From contig JADDOH010004261.1 in NCBI GenBank assembly GCA_016648135.1, positions 186,001 to 250,000 on the forward strand: DNA of 64,000 nt, given 5' to 3'. How positions within the stretch are numbered: position 1 is the first letter of the stretch; every line of letters starts with the position of its first letter. Under the pieces are notes generated by a model that saw nothing but the letters and a program-made list of their open reading frames with translations, had not been told where the DNA came from and ran no database searches. Position numbers and translations under genes: made by a program. Source of the DNA: Agrypnia vestita (taxonomy: Eukaryota; Arthropoda; Insecta; Trichoptera; Phryganeidae). Below, piece by piece: positions 53,953 to 64,000 of this stretch.

Positions 53953-55779
53953 GTACGTCTTTAATATTGCGGTGATAAAATATTTCTGTATTTATTGATT
54001 AATAATTGAAAATTTGTAGCCATAGAGATATATTCTATATTTATTTATTAATAGTATTTTTATATATTTTAAATATTTTTTACCTGCACAGAAGTCGTTT
54101 ATTTCATTAATATAAATGTTGTATACTTATATTATTTTTAATGGCAGTGAGTGATTGTTACATGTGGTAAAAATGAACTCAGAGACTAATAATCTGTGTG
54201 TGTAATAAATACTAAAAAATTAACAAAAAAAAGAGATGATAATTAATAATTAATTATCATCTATATATGATAATTAATAAAATTCTAGACTTGAGTCACG
54301 TTGGTAATTACTCATATATTTTTCAATATATAGACTTTTTCTTTGCTTTTATATCAAAAGCTCTGACTTATCTTCTTAAAAATGTTGGAAAATCCTTTTA
54401 GTAACTAATATATATTAAATATTATATATTTATTCACTTTTATTATTTTTTCATACTTATTATTTACACATTTAAAAAATTTAAGATATTAATTGTTTAT
54501 TCAGGTTATTCAGTTTCTACTTGTGTAAGAAATATTGTAATTATATTTACATGATTTATATAGCGCTTTTTCATGAGAACTCACATCAAGAGTATTTTAC
54601 ATACCTGCTAGTAAAAATTATTTTACAAAACAACTTACCGGCTAAAGAAATTATTTATACATTTATACACTTATACACTGGATGACATGCAAAAAAATGT
54701 AATTGACGGTAAAAACTATAGTTTAGAGGGCCAGGGAGAATTAGGTGTTTTCGTGCATATTCATATTCGGAATGGAGACATGATGTACGGTCTGATTCTA
54801 GAAATGTTTGTATGATTGTCTAAATAGGTGCGTTTTTAGTTATTTTTTGAACTGCGATAAGCTGTATGTTCATTATTAGTATATTTAGTGTTTAGACGAG
54901 ACTTGGAGTTTCTTAAATATGTAATTCCAACCTAAATTAAACTAAACCCAACTATATATTATTTCGATAGAATTTTTTTTTGTTTTACATTTGTCTGTTT
55001 ATCCTTATAAATGATGCATTTGATTTTCGAAGGACGATGTTAGAACAACGTGTTTTATTAAAAAATATATAGGTACCTATACATAAACAATATTGCCGAT
55101 GGGTCCTGTCGTGGGTACAAAAAGCTTTCAAATAAGTCCTCCATCCACGCCCGACAGCGGCTTCCCTGGACACTTGTAACAGATCGGTGTGCCGATTTCA
55201 CGAGATGATGAAATACGTCATCCAGTAATCCAGATCAGCTCGAGATAACCGTGACTGACTTCCAGAGAATGACTCAGCCGCTGCTTCTCGGAACAAGAAG
55301 CAAAAATATTGACTGTTTAGTGTCGAGTCGGACGCGAGACGCGATATCTGCAGTTCGCATGTCCAGAACGCCGAAAGTAAAATAAATATTTATAATATAA
55401 TTTATAAGTGCCACATCGTGTGGAAGATGATGTGTTATGTCTGGATTGGTCAAGGCTGGATTAATTACGGAAGCAAATAAAACATAGACGCCCACACTTG
55501 AACTGACGTGTGTATAACTTTATTTATTCGATACATGACGAGAAAAGAAATGGAAAAAAATAATATTAGCATGTATCTACAATCAAATTCATATTATGCA
55601 ATCATTGCGTTATTGTAATAGTTATTAATATTTTTTTTCAATTAAATAATATTGAAGTAATCATCATTACAGTCAATAAATTACACATTTAAAAAAGTTA
55701 CAGAATAAAAAGGTGGTTTAATGAATATTAATAAAAAATGTATTTGAAAATAATTATAATTTATAGAAATAAACTTTGT
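53953..55779. other. Mostly unassigned sequence
   Basis: A perfect AT-rich hairpin at 54234-54262 and a GC-raised section at 55130-55370 without a supported frame. No gene recognised. Confidence 0.3.
54234..54262. repeat. 14-bp perfect palindrome
   Basis: agatgataattaat and its inverse around one base. Confidence 0.85.
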
Positions 55780-55845
55780 TTACACCAATTTTTATTGAAA
55801 AAAATTCAACATGTTCAAAGCCAATGGCCTCTTCGTCAGGATAAC
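55770..55845 (-). ncRNA. Hammerhead-like end of a Penelope-type tail
   Basis: On the minus strand the core CTGACGA (plus 55833-55839) is exact. Stem II is AGGCC/GGCTT with loop ATT (one wobble pair). GAA is followed by CATGTTG, one A short of GAAAC. The tail ttcaataaaaattggtgtaa resembles the other Penelope tails (aaagtggtg...aacaaag). Stem I is only two pairs. Confidence 0.5.
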
Positions 55846-56164
55846 AAATGTTTAATAACAAAATTAAATTTAAAAATCGAAGTATAGATAAATAAAATAT
55901 TAAAAAGTAATATATGGAAAATGAATAATAATAAAGTACCTACGTAACATGAAAATAAATTTTAAAAATAACTATTTGTAAAAAGGACCTAAAATAATTA
56001 TAAAAAATAATTATTAATGATGAATAATTATTATTATGAAAAAATAATTAAAGGTGATAATGACGTTTTGATTTATGTATTTCTTACAAAAAATTAACTA
56101 TACAAACTATACAAAATGGTTAAATAATAAGTATCATCAGTGTAAAAAAATTACATTAAAGTTA
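55846..56164. other. Unassigned AT-rich sequence
   Basis: No gene recognised. Confidence 0.3.
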
Positions 56165-56290
56165 AAATAAAACACTGCGCGCGAGATGCATAGCCGATAG
56201 CATTCGTCAAATGCGTTATTGCATTACCATCTAGCGTGAAGCGGTCATTTAACTTCGTTTCTTTCTCGCATAGATATCGCTTACTCACAC
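56165..56290 (+). repeat. Repeat family X
   Basis: aaaacactgcgcgcgagatg and tctagcgtgaagcggtcatt match the copy at 46330. Confidence 0.7.
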
Positions 56291-57059
56291 ACAAGTGTAT
56301 CGGTATACAACACATTCTCGAAATGCCAAAGAAATGAAGAAAACCAAAAAATCCACTTTTATATTTAAATGAGAACTCGTAAGAGGATTCAGTGTAGAAA
56401 GGTAGGTCTGTAATCATAATAATAATAACATTGAATAATTTATAAGACCCCATTTTCGTAAAAAAATGTCTGTCCATCTCTGTGAAAATTGGCGCGGTAA
56501 CACATACAATGCGTCAGCAAGCGGCGTCCTATTCTCTCATGCAAACCCATTCTGTGCATGAACTTGAAATATTATAAAACAGATAAGTTTTGAACTTAAT
56601 AACGTTACGCAAACGTTACATATTTAACAAATAATGGCCAAGTACCTTCCGAGAATCTCTCCACGTCGATTGTTCTCGGTACGAATCCGTAACCACCAAA
56701 TACACTTACGTAGTTCAATATTTGACCATAATAAAATCTCATTTTCATGTACTTTTAGTAGGATGTCTGTCATGTGGAACGGTGGAAAACATATTCTTCC
56801 CATTTTATTTATTTTACATCACAAATGCTCAGAACCATTACAGACCGTTACAGAACTGTTACAGAATACTTACACGATGAAGACACCTCATCTTTAGAAC
56901 TTATTTTTAGCTTGATAAGCTTAGGGGCTTGTTAAATCTCGATGTAAATAAAGTAAACATAGTAATAAAAAAGAGCAACAACATAACGGTGTTATCGGAT
57001 GGGGATATTGTTATAAGAAAAATATAAATTCAGTAAAAATATCACAAAAGATTATAAAG
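56291..57059. other. Unassigned sequence
   Basis: No supported gene; two short frames have no family resemblance. Confidence 0.3.
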
Positions 57060-57660
57060 TAATACTGAAATAAAAAATCTACGTTTCCAACAAAAGATCT
57101 CTTTAAATTGTTTCCAGTACCAAACGTAGATGATATTTTCAAGCAAGTTTCCATATTAAAAATATGTAAAGAAAAAAACCTTACAGAAAACCAGGAATAT
57201 TTCAAACTTATGAGAAATGGAAACCAATTTATAATGCCTAAATGTAAAACAACCCAAATGCAGCATCGCTATATTTATAAAGCCATTAATTACTATAATA
57301 AATTACTTATCGAGATACGATGCATCAGTAACCTCTCAGAGCAAATCAAAAAAATTAAAATTTTCCTAAAATCAAACTTAAATTCACAAATCACTTAAAC
57401 CTATAGCTTTTTTCAAAATAACTCCAATACTTTCATTATCAATTTACCTTCTTTACTGTATTAATAAATAACTTATATATACTATGTACCTATGTATTAT
57501 AATAAGGAATAAGAACTGTGGCTCCCTCATCAGACTCAAGAGTTACTGATGAGGTCTACATGACTACCAAGTATTTAATAAAAATGTTTAATCTTATATG
57601 TATATATAAGAACTGTATTTGTACCATAAATTAAATTAAAAAAAATAATAAAAAAATAAC
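57060..57660 (+). pseudogene. LINE (CR1/Jockey-like) C-terminus, 3' UTR hairpin, A-rich tail
   Basis: The plus frame to 57398 contains LFPVPNVDDIFKQVSILKIC, QHRYIYKAINYYNKLLIEIR and KIKIFLKSNLNSQIT, the end of a CR1/Jockey-type reverse transcriptase (xxYxAxxxxNxLPxEI...FKxxLxxxL). The 3' UTR has a 9-bp hairpin at 57525-57554 (cctcatcag/ctgatgagg, inner ACT/AGT) and an A-rich tail ends near 57660. The coding part upstream is lost. Confidence 0.65.
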
Positions 57661-58380
57661 GAAGACAGCAATCCAAAAAAAAATAATTCGAGATATTATA
57701 GCAAACACAGACTATAAGTTTATAGGAAACATCATTTTGGGGGGGATAGATACATAAAATTTAGAATTTAATAAATTTTAAATTAATAATCCTCAGTGAC
57801 TGCATTCACAAAACATTAAATTTTTTTTATATTACTGCTTTTGCTTTTATACCCCACATATAATGCCCGGTGATATCCGTTATGCAGAAGGGAAGATTTT
57901 ACACACCTTTATTTTATTGGTTAAGATATTTAGATGCAGCTTTCTTTATTTTAATATTATTATTACAACAACATTTATTACATAATTGTATTATATATAG
58001 TACCTTTCCATTTAAGAGCATCGCTCTTGTGCTTGGACGAGGTACTTTGCTTCCATATAATTATTTTACATAATATATATGGGATGAAGTAGTGGAGTGA
58101 AATATTTTTGATTTTGAGGGTAAACGTGTCTATTTACATCAAGTACCTAACTAATCCATGTGGGCAACATTTACTTATCTGCCCTTACCTAACTAACTAG
58201 GTCACGAAGGCAATTTTTACATACCATTAGCTACCTATGTAGATGACTATGAGGATTATTTTCAATGACTTATATTTGAAATCATTCTGCCGTTTACAGA
58301 CGAGAGTTTCCAACGTTTAATAATCACTTTATTATTTAAGTACATTATTATAAGAACATTATTTAAGTATTTATTTATTT
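57661..58380. other. Unassigned AT-rich sequence
   Basis: No gene recognised. Confidence 0.3.
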
Positions 58381-58625
58381 ATACATAATAAAAAGTCTGT
58401 CAAACGTCGAACATAGAAGGCGTAAATTAATGTTTCGCATCTTAGCTAAGCCCTGATCTTATAGTGTGTAGTATATACAGTATATTTTCGACGGGTCGTG
58501 GAGAAGCGGTGGTGGCCATGTGGGTTAGTTGCCGCGGTGCCGTCCAGTCATGTAATTTTGTTTTTAAGCTGTGAATTCCAGGACGTTACAGGATAGACAG
58601 ACAATGAAATGTTTATATTTAGATT
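58381..58625 (+). mobile_element. Family R retroposon, uninterrupted counterpart of 9549
   Basis: aataaaaagtctgtcaaacg, gcatcttagctaagccctga, then ttttcgacgggtcgtggaga and gatagacagacaatgaaat. It shows the arrangement that existed at 9.5 kb before the mariner landed. Confidence 0.7.
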
Positions 58626-59374
58626 GTAAGTCAAAAAGAGAAGTTCGCCGGTGACCACAGCAAGTGCAGCGATCTACTATAAGCGGAGCTCTGCAAATTT
58701 CAGAACCAGGACGGACTCCGTTAGTGCAATTTCAATTGTGTAAGTAGCTAGTGGTTGCAGAGATATTTCGAGTGTCTAGACCACGCGCTTTATCGGCGGA
58801 GATTGAGGAGGGAAATCTTTCTGTCTTTACTCCGACCCACGTTCGATGGTGGCAATTTCGTCCATCATCGTACACCCTTAATGCCTACCCTTACCCTACC
58901 ATACGCCTTGACAAGTACAGCAGTTAAAAGGTTAATTATAAAAAAAATGTCTAGTCTAGTCCCGCCTCGGTACGAAATTGGGCCCATCACAATAATGACA
59001 ACAGAACTGTCATCCCGTCAATGGCCGAGTGGCGAGTGTTGCCCGGTGCTCGAGAACACAATGAGCCGTCATTTTGGAGTACTGTTATTAGTGCCATCGC
59101 GAAGAAAGCCTCGAGTGGCTCTGTTAAAAGGATTCCCTTGTCATCGCGGGCCCGAGAGGCCAGGTAAGATCTCGAGTGGACCAGCGCAGCCAGCATCAGC
59201 GCGGGGCGTGCTCTCTTCTCGGGGCATCTGGTGCAATCGACAGGTAATTAAGAACAATTTCTAACAATATTTATACGCCGAATCGAGACACGACTGAACG
59301 CCCTTTTGAAGTTTATTTTTATTTATTTTATTTTTAACGAGATGCTAACGAATGCTGGTGCAAAAAAATACATT
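58626..59374. other. GC-raised region with open frame
   Basis: A frame at 58755-59264 is open for 169 residues, and 58980-59240 is GC-raised. Two donor-like words (ccaggtaaga near 59160 and acaggtaatt near 59240) are present. The peptide matches nothing I know. It may be part of a host 5' region or regulatory DNA. Confidence 0.3.
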
Positions 59375-59545
59375 ATTTAATTAAGATAAATTATAGAAAC
59401 TCACAGAGATGAAACTATTTATATAGAAAAGTATGTAAAGAAGCCTTTATTGGGCGTTTACAGGCTTTGCGACCTGTCTTAAGGCTGGCTTAAGTGATCA
59501 TTTTATACAATTTAACGTTCACGATTCCACCTAAAATCAACCATC
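59375..59545. mobile_element. FB2 foldback arm, diverged
   Basis: actcacagagatgaaactat, then ggctggcttaagtgatcatt match the FB2 left arm at 31537. The right arm is missing. Confidence 0.6.
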
Positions 59546-60355
59546 AAATTTGAAATGTGGTTTATATTATCTCGGACTGTGGGAGGCACATGAAATACTA
59601 AATATAATTAAAATTTTAATTTACTACGTAAAGCTATTGCACACGAATTTAATCGGAGCCCTGTTCTTAAATTATGTGAGTATCCGAAATCCTAGTTAAC
59701 TCATTTATTTCACTCTGATTACTATACATAACTTCTCACACGTCGTTAGGTATATTCTTGATTTACTATCGCTGGAACACACACGCGTTAGCAACACTCT
59801 GAGCCGCCGTACGGTTTCGCTTCTATGGCTTTAGCCTGATGTCAACAATAACAATAACCCCGCGCGGCGTGCCCGCTGGGTATTTCTAACCATCGGTCGC
59901 GTCTAGATGGTTCCGGGATAATCCAGTCAATTCCAAATGCACGTAGAACGTTCGAAAGACTTCGACTATGCGAAAATTATTACCATTTCATCTCTGGTGA
60001 AGAAATGTTATTTATGTACCTTATTTACATTATTTAATACAACTACGCTCATCCACCTTTTTTTTAAATTCTTCTATATTTAAGAATACTTAATTGCATT
60101 CTTACTGCAATTGAGGACTTAACTCTTAATACACTTAAGGAAGAAGAAGAATTATGTTACGAACACATATTGTAGTTTTGCAATAGGCAACTCCTCAATT
60201 GTATTTAAAGCTATTTAACTCAAAATACACACAGCACACTACCGGTTAACGGAACAGAGCTAGACGATAATTTTCTAACACATTCTAGTTTCGTCTCTGG
60301 ACCGAATTATCTGCAACTGTCTGCGAATGTATTTAAGACCGACACTACCAAACTA
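59546..60355. other. Unassigned sequence
   Basis: A small GC-raised piece near 59860-59950; no gene recognised. Confidence 0.3.
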
Positions 60356-60411
60356 TCGGCCGTACTCTGAAATAAGCAATATTGCTATGTATGTATCTCA
60401 ACAGTATAATA

Positions 60412-61697
60412 TTAGGTCCTTACATATGAAATTGGCGTTTAGTATGGGAGGAACATAAAGCCGATTTTTTTTATTATAATATATTTATTTAATCATAATA
60501 ATGTACCATTGCTATTTATGCACTTTTGCCATCTCATTGGTAGTACATCGATCCCTTTACTAAAAAAACCAATCGGACGGGAATCAATAAAATCTTTGAA
60601 GGTGGTTTGGACTGCCCCATCGGAGTTGAATTTTTTCCTTTGCAAGAAGTTATCCAAATTTCGAAAAAAATGGTAATCTGTTGGGGCAAGGTCCGGAGAG
60701 TACGGTGGATGTCTTAGACATTCCAATTGAAGCTCCTCTAATTTGGTAGCCGTCTGTTGTGCAGTGTGTGGTCTAGCGTTATCATGAAGCAGCAGTGGCC
60801 TAGAGCGATTAACCAGCCTCGGTTGTTTAGCACCTAGCTTTTCCATCATTGTTTGCAGTTGCTGACAATAGACATCTGCCGTAATCGTCTGGCCAGATTT
60901 AAGAAAGCTGTAGTGAACGACACCAGCACTAGTCCACCAAACGCTCACAAGTAACTTTTTTGGAATCAATTTTCGCTTGGGGCATGGTTTGGCTGGTTCG
61001 GCAGGGTCCAGCCATTGCGATGAGCACTTCCGATTATCGTACAGGATCCACTTTTCATCACAGGTAATGATTCGATTTAAAATCCCTTAATTATTGTGCC
61101 GGTTGAGTAATGCAACGCAGCAGTCAACGCGCGTTTGTTGATTTGCTTCACTCAATTCGTGAGGTACCCACCTTTCAAGCTTTTTCACCTTACCAATTTG
61201 CTTCAAGTGTATTAAAACAGTTTTATCACTAACACCGCAGCCTGCAGCTAACTCGGATGTGGTTTGCGATGGATTCGCTTCCACAATAGCCTTCAATTCT
61301 TCATTATCAACTTTGGTCTCCGGCCGTCCACGGGGCTTGTTCTGCAGGTCGAAATTTCCAGAACGAAAACGTTGGAACCAAAAACGCACTGTGTTTTCTT
61401 TTGCGGCATCGTCGCCATACACATCATTAATCCTTCGAGCCGTTTCTGCAGCACTGGTGCCACGGTGGAACTCGTACTCGTAAATAACGCGATATTTCAA
61501 GTTTTTCATTTTGTAAACTGAGTGACGCAAAGAAAAAAACAATTGAGGAAAAAACAAATGAATTTTAATTTTCAAAACACAAATACATGAGTAAATAGCT
61601 GTATAAATTTGGATTTGGAATTCTTAACCAAAGAGAAGATATTTGAGATCAAATTTGCCAGTACGGCAAAACGCCAATTTTATATGTAAGGACCTAA
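60412..61697 (-). mobile_element. Mariner transposon, copy 2 (1286 bp)
   Basis: Same terminal inverted repeats as copy 1 (ttaggtccttacatatgaaa at both ends) with TA at 60410-60411 and 61698-61699. It lies inside the older element at 60357-62378. Confidence 0.95.
60493..61509 (-). pseudogene. Mariner transposase, one nonsense codon
   Basis: It starts at 61507-61509 (MKNLKYRVIYEYEFHRGTSA). All domains described for copy 1 are present, including HDNARPH and SPDLAPTDYHFF, and the C-terminal end that copy 1 loses is in frame here (FSKGIDVLPMRWQKCIN). A single stop at 61087-61089 (TAA; copy 1 has GAA, Glu) cuts the protein before the first catalytic Asp. Otherwise the 338-residue frame is continuous. 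Confidence 0.92.
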
Positions 61698-61880
61698 TAT
61701 TTTAATGCCACCAATCAGAAAGCTCTAAAACGTGAACAATCCTTAAGTTATTCACAATTATGAATAATGAGCATTCTAATTCGTAGAATTCATTAATTCT
61801 AAATCTGTCAAACTAAAAACGTTAAAATTGGTAGCATTACAATATTATATAATACAATAACGGTCAAGATACATAAACAG

Positions 61881-62343
61881 CAGGGGTATACAGTGAGAAC
61901 AAGAAACATGACTTTTCTTAGGCATATGTTTTGAAAAGAAACTGAAATAAGATATATATTTCGTAATATTCCTATCACAATATTTAACGAATTATTCAGA
62001 TTTTAATATTTTATAATACTCCAGCAGAAAAAAATTCAATTGAGATATTTTTTCCAAAAATATATTTAAATAAAAGTCATGCTTCTTATACACTATATTA
62101 AAAAGAACATATTCTTATTGTTGCATTTTTTTATATTCTGTGAAATTCAAAACAAAATTTATTAATTAATTAGAAAGACATACAGAAAAATCAAATCAAC
62201 GAACAAATATTTTGGCTGCTACCGGGACACGAACCCAGATCTCCAAGAGTCAAAATATTTTTTCGTTGATTTGATTTTTCTGCACGTCTTTCTAATTGAT
62301 TAATAAATTTGGTCACGCTTCTTGTTGTCACTGCACGCCCCTG
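61881..62343. mobile_element. hAT-like non-autonomous element (463 bp)
   Basis: The terminal inverted repeats begin CAGGGG: left caggggtatacagtgagaac, right reverse complement caggggcgtgcagtgacaac, both continuing aagaa..catgac/cgtgac. Eight-base flanks ATAAACAG (61873-61880) and ATAAATAG (62344-62351) differ at one position, fitting a hAT target duplication. No transposase. The right half holds the foldback at 62155-62310. Confidence 0.75.
62155..62310. repeat. Foldback with a pol III B-box-like centre
   Basis: Arms 62155-62213 and 62252-62310 are near-perfect inverted copies (ttagaaagacatacagaaaa and its inverse). The centre, on the minus strand, reads ctgggttcgtgtcccggtag, containing GGTTCGTGTCC, a B-box-like word. 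Confidence 0.85.
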
Positions 62344-62378
62344 ATAAATAGCAATATTGCTTATTTCAGAATACGGCC

Positions 62379-63164
62379 ATATGACAATTAAAAACCATAG
62401 TTAAATATACCTCAGCTTCCGACATGATACTGGACCAAACGGCGTCCTCTCGATTCTCGATGAACGGTGTAAATATATTAAAGATAAATAAATGAACGCG
62501 TATGAAGAAGAAACCTGTTTGGTCGGAGATCTTTTGGTCTTCAAAGTGCCGCCGTGGGAAAATCTTTTGTTCTCTGAGACGTGCATATTCGAAACGATTA
62601 CACAACTACAAATATATGTTTCTTGGCCATTTCTTCAAAAACAATCTTAAAATTGAATTCAGAATATTTTGAGTTTGACCAAATTTTTCAGAACACAGTA
62701 CTGGATTCTGTCCCAGGGACATCATTAATCCAGATGAAAATAAATAGGAAAAAACTAGTCCGTCTCAGCACCGGAATCCCTAGTGAGGAGGACTAAACCA
62801 CTTATTGTACAAACCATTATATTACATATGTTCTCGTATTCTTTTATCCGAATAGAACCTAATATTTTTTTACCGACACTAGTTACCGTGAACTTGAAAG
62901 AAGAAGAGACCATCTTATACCGACCCCCTCCCTCCTCCCCCTTTCTGGGACAGGGTGGCCAGTCTTAAAATACCACACCATAACATATTTGTCAGCGACC
63001 AATTGAACGGTGTCATGAGTAAAAAAATCGAACTGTAATTTTTAGTCCAGATTTTATAGATCTTTATAAAAATTTCTAGGAATATACTTCGTAAAATAAA
63101 ATTTATTTTTTTATGCTTATGGCCTTTTTTCTACGTGATCAATGCATAATTTTTTTTATTGAAA
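62379..63164. other. Unassigned sequence
   Basis: A C-rich tract at about 62923-62941 (cgaccccctccctcctcccc); no gene recognised. Confidence 0.3.
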
Positions 63165-63275
63165 TAAAATTTATTGAAAATGAAATAGATACATGTTACA
63201 GTAAAATTATATATGACATTTTTTATACTTCTTTAACTGTCCCCACAAAAGTTAAACTTGTGTTTGGGGACAGGA
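63165..63275 (-). mobile_element. LINE 3' UTR end with two-step hairpin
   Basis: On the minus strand a hairpin at 63237-63273 (outer ctgtcccc/ggggacag, inner ACAA/TTGT) precedes ttttcaataaattttatttc and an A-rich tail at about 63155-63165. Same layout as the LINE ends at 28910, 34287, 43036 and 57060. No coding part remains. Confidence 0.55.
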
Positions 63276-64000
63276 GTACATGATTTGTTTTATAATTCGT
63301 TTACTTTGAATGATAAATACAACTGTATACTCACGTTGACTAGATGCTCTTTGCAGCATAACATGTCCATTGTTTCATCCATTATTTAACCTTATCTGTT
63401 AAAGAAAATCTTATCTATTGCAGTAAGTTAATATGTTGAATAAACACATAATAAATTTATGCAACATGACCTTAAATTTTAATTGAAATAATAGAACGAG
63501 GATTTTCCATATTTAGTCCACGCATGCTAGCTATTACTTACCGACTATTTCATAAGAAATACAACGAAATATGCCAAAAATAATTTGTAAATAAGAAATA
63601 TAACCTAAAATCTTCCTTTCGAGATTTCTAAAACTACTTTTATTGATTTGTTTGTTAGTTACAAAGATATTGCAATATTTAATTGCTGAGAAAAATATCT
63701 ACGTTTATAAATAATTTTAAAAACTTAGTTTTTTTTTAAATAACTGCCGACCAGATTATATTTTAAATAACAAAAGAAAAAAAAATGAAAGTGTGCATAT
63801 TTTATTAAATGCGTACATATTTTTTCTAATTAAAATATTTGCTATTGTGCACCATATCTTATTTAGTAATCAAATAACGTACCTATGTATTTATTCCATT
63901 GATTTGAATGTAAAACATTCAAATCTAAAAATATTATATGTAATACAGTAAAAGTGATTTCTGAAAACATAAACGTGTAAAAATATTTAAAATATTGCAA
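63276..64000. other. Unassigned AT-rich sequence
   Basis: No gene recognised to the window end. Confidence 0.3.

Larger units (their letters stand above)
60357..62378. mobile_element. Older terminal-inverted-repeat element hosting two insertions
   Basis: The ends are inverted copies: left ggccgtactctgaaataagc (60357 on), right reverse complement ggccgtattctgaaataagc (to 62378), continuing through aatattgctat. Removing the mariner at 60412-61697 and the hAT-like element at 61881-62343 leaves a short non-coding element. The superfamily is not identified. Confidence 0.6.

Overview
The window looks like nuclear DNA from an insect, probably a moth or butterfly. The base composition is AT-rich. 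The repeats are typical of arthropod genomes: tRNA-derived SINEs, mariner transposons, Penelope-like elements, and many 5'-truncated LINE ends with RTE-, CR1- or Jockey-type reverse transcriptase C-termini. The Lepidoptera call is an inference from the style of the repeats and short words such as taggtacct; no host gene confirms it. A 661-base run of N at 5337-5997 shows this is an assembled scaffold. There are no bacterial operons, rRNA genes or CRISPR arrays.

Host coding content is almost nil. The only stretch that reads like a host exon is 8275-8585 on the plus strand. It has a pyrimidine-rich splice acceptor, a 102-residue open frame with a GC-rich end, and a stop codon; I do not recognise the protein. 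Several GC-raised patches without convincing frames (for example 11820, 16015, 18430, 24410, 33060, 36060, 44225 and 59000) could be regulatory DNA. The rest is intron-like or intergenic sequence filled with mobile elements.

Layout. 0-10 kb: Penelope-type tail, a near-perfect 542-bp palindromic foldback (family FB1), duplications, the gap, the host exon and a GACA-tailed retroposon family. 9.7-13.1 kb: a deletion-derivative mariner nested in that retroposon, then LINE 3' ends. 13.4-14.9 kb: a 117-bp satellite with a 351-bp higher-order period, built almost wholly from heat-shock-element-like GAA/TTC pentamers. 15-30 kb: more FB1 foldbacks, LINE ends, SINEs and a 20-bp polypyrimidine minisatellite. 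30-42 kb: two FB2 foldbacks, several Penelope-like tails with hammerhead-ribozyme-like motifs, LINE ends and an 11-bp minisatellite. 43-50 kb: LINE ends, an 84-bp triplication and a second tRNA-derived SINE family. 51-52.9 kb: mariner copy 1 beside a Penelope-like GIY-YIG remnant. 53-60 kb: SINEs, a LINE, and retroposon and foldback fragments. 60.3-62.4 kb: mariner copy 2 and a hAT-like element nested inside an older terminal-inverted-repeat element.

The coding remnants are parts of selfish elements that once worked in trans: mariner transposase on its inverted repeats, LINE reverse transcriptase on 3' tails (and probably SINE tails), and Penelope reverse transcriptase/GIY-YIG endonuclease with a self-cleaving RNA. 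The main points for follow-up are the heat-shock-element satellite, the repeated Penelope architecture (GIY-YIG end, C-rich spacer, hammerhead-like RNA), a two-step hairpin near the tails of five LINE copies, and two mariner copies each broken once at a different place. All structures and family calls were made by eye.
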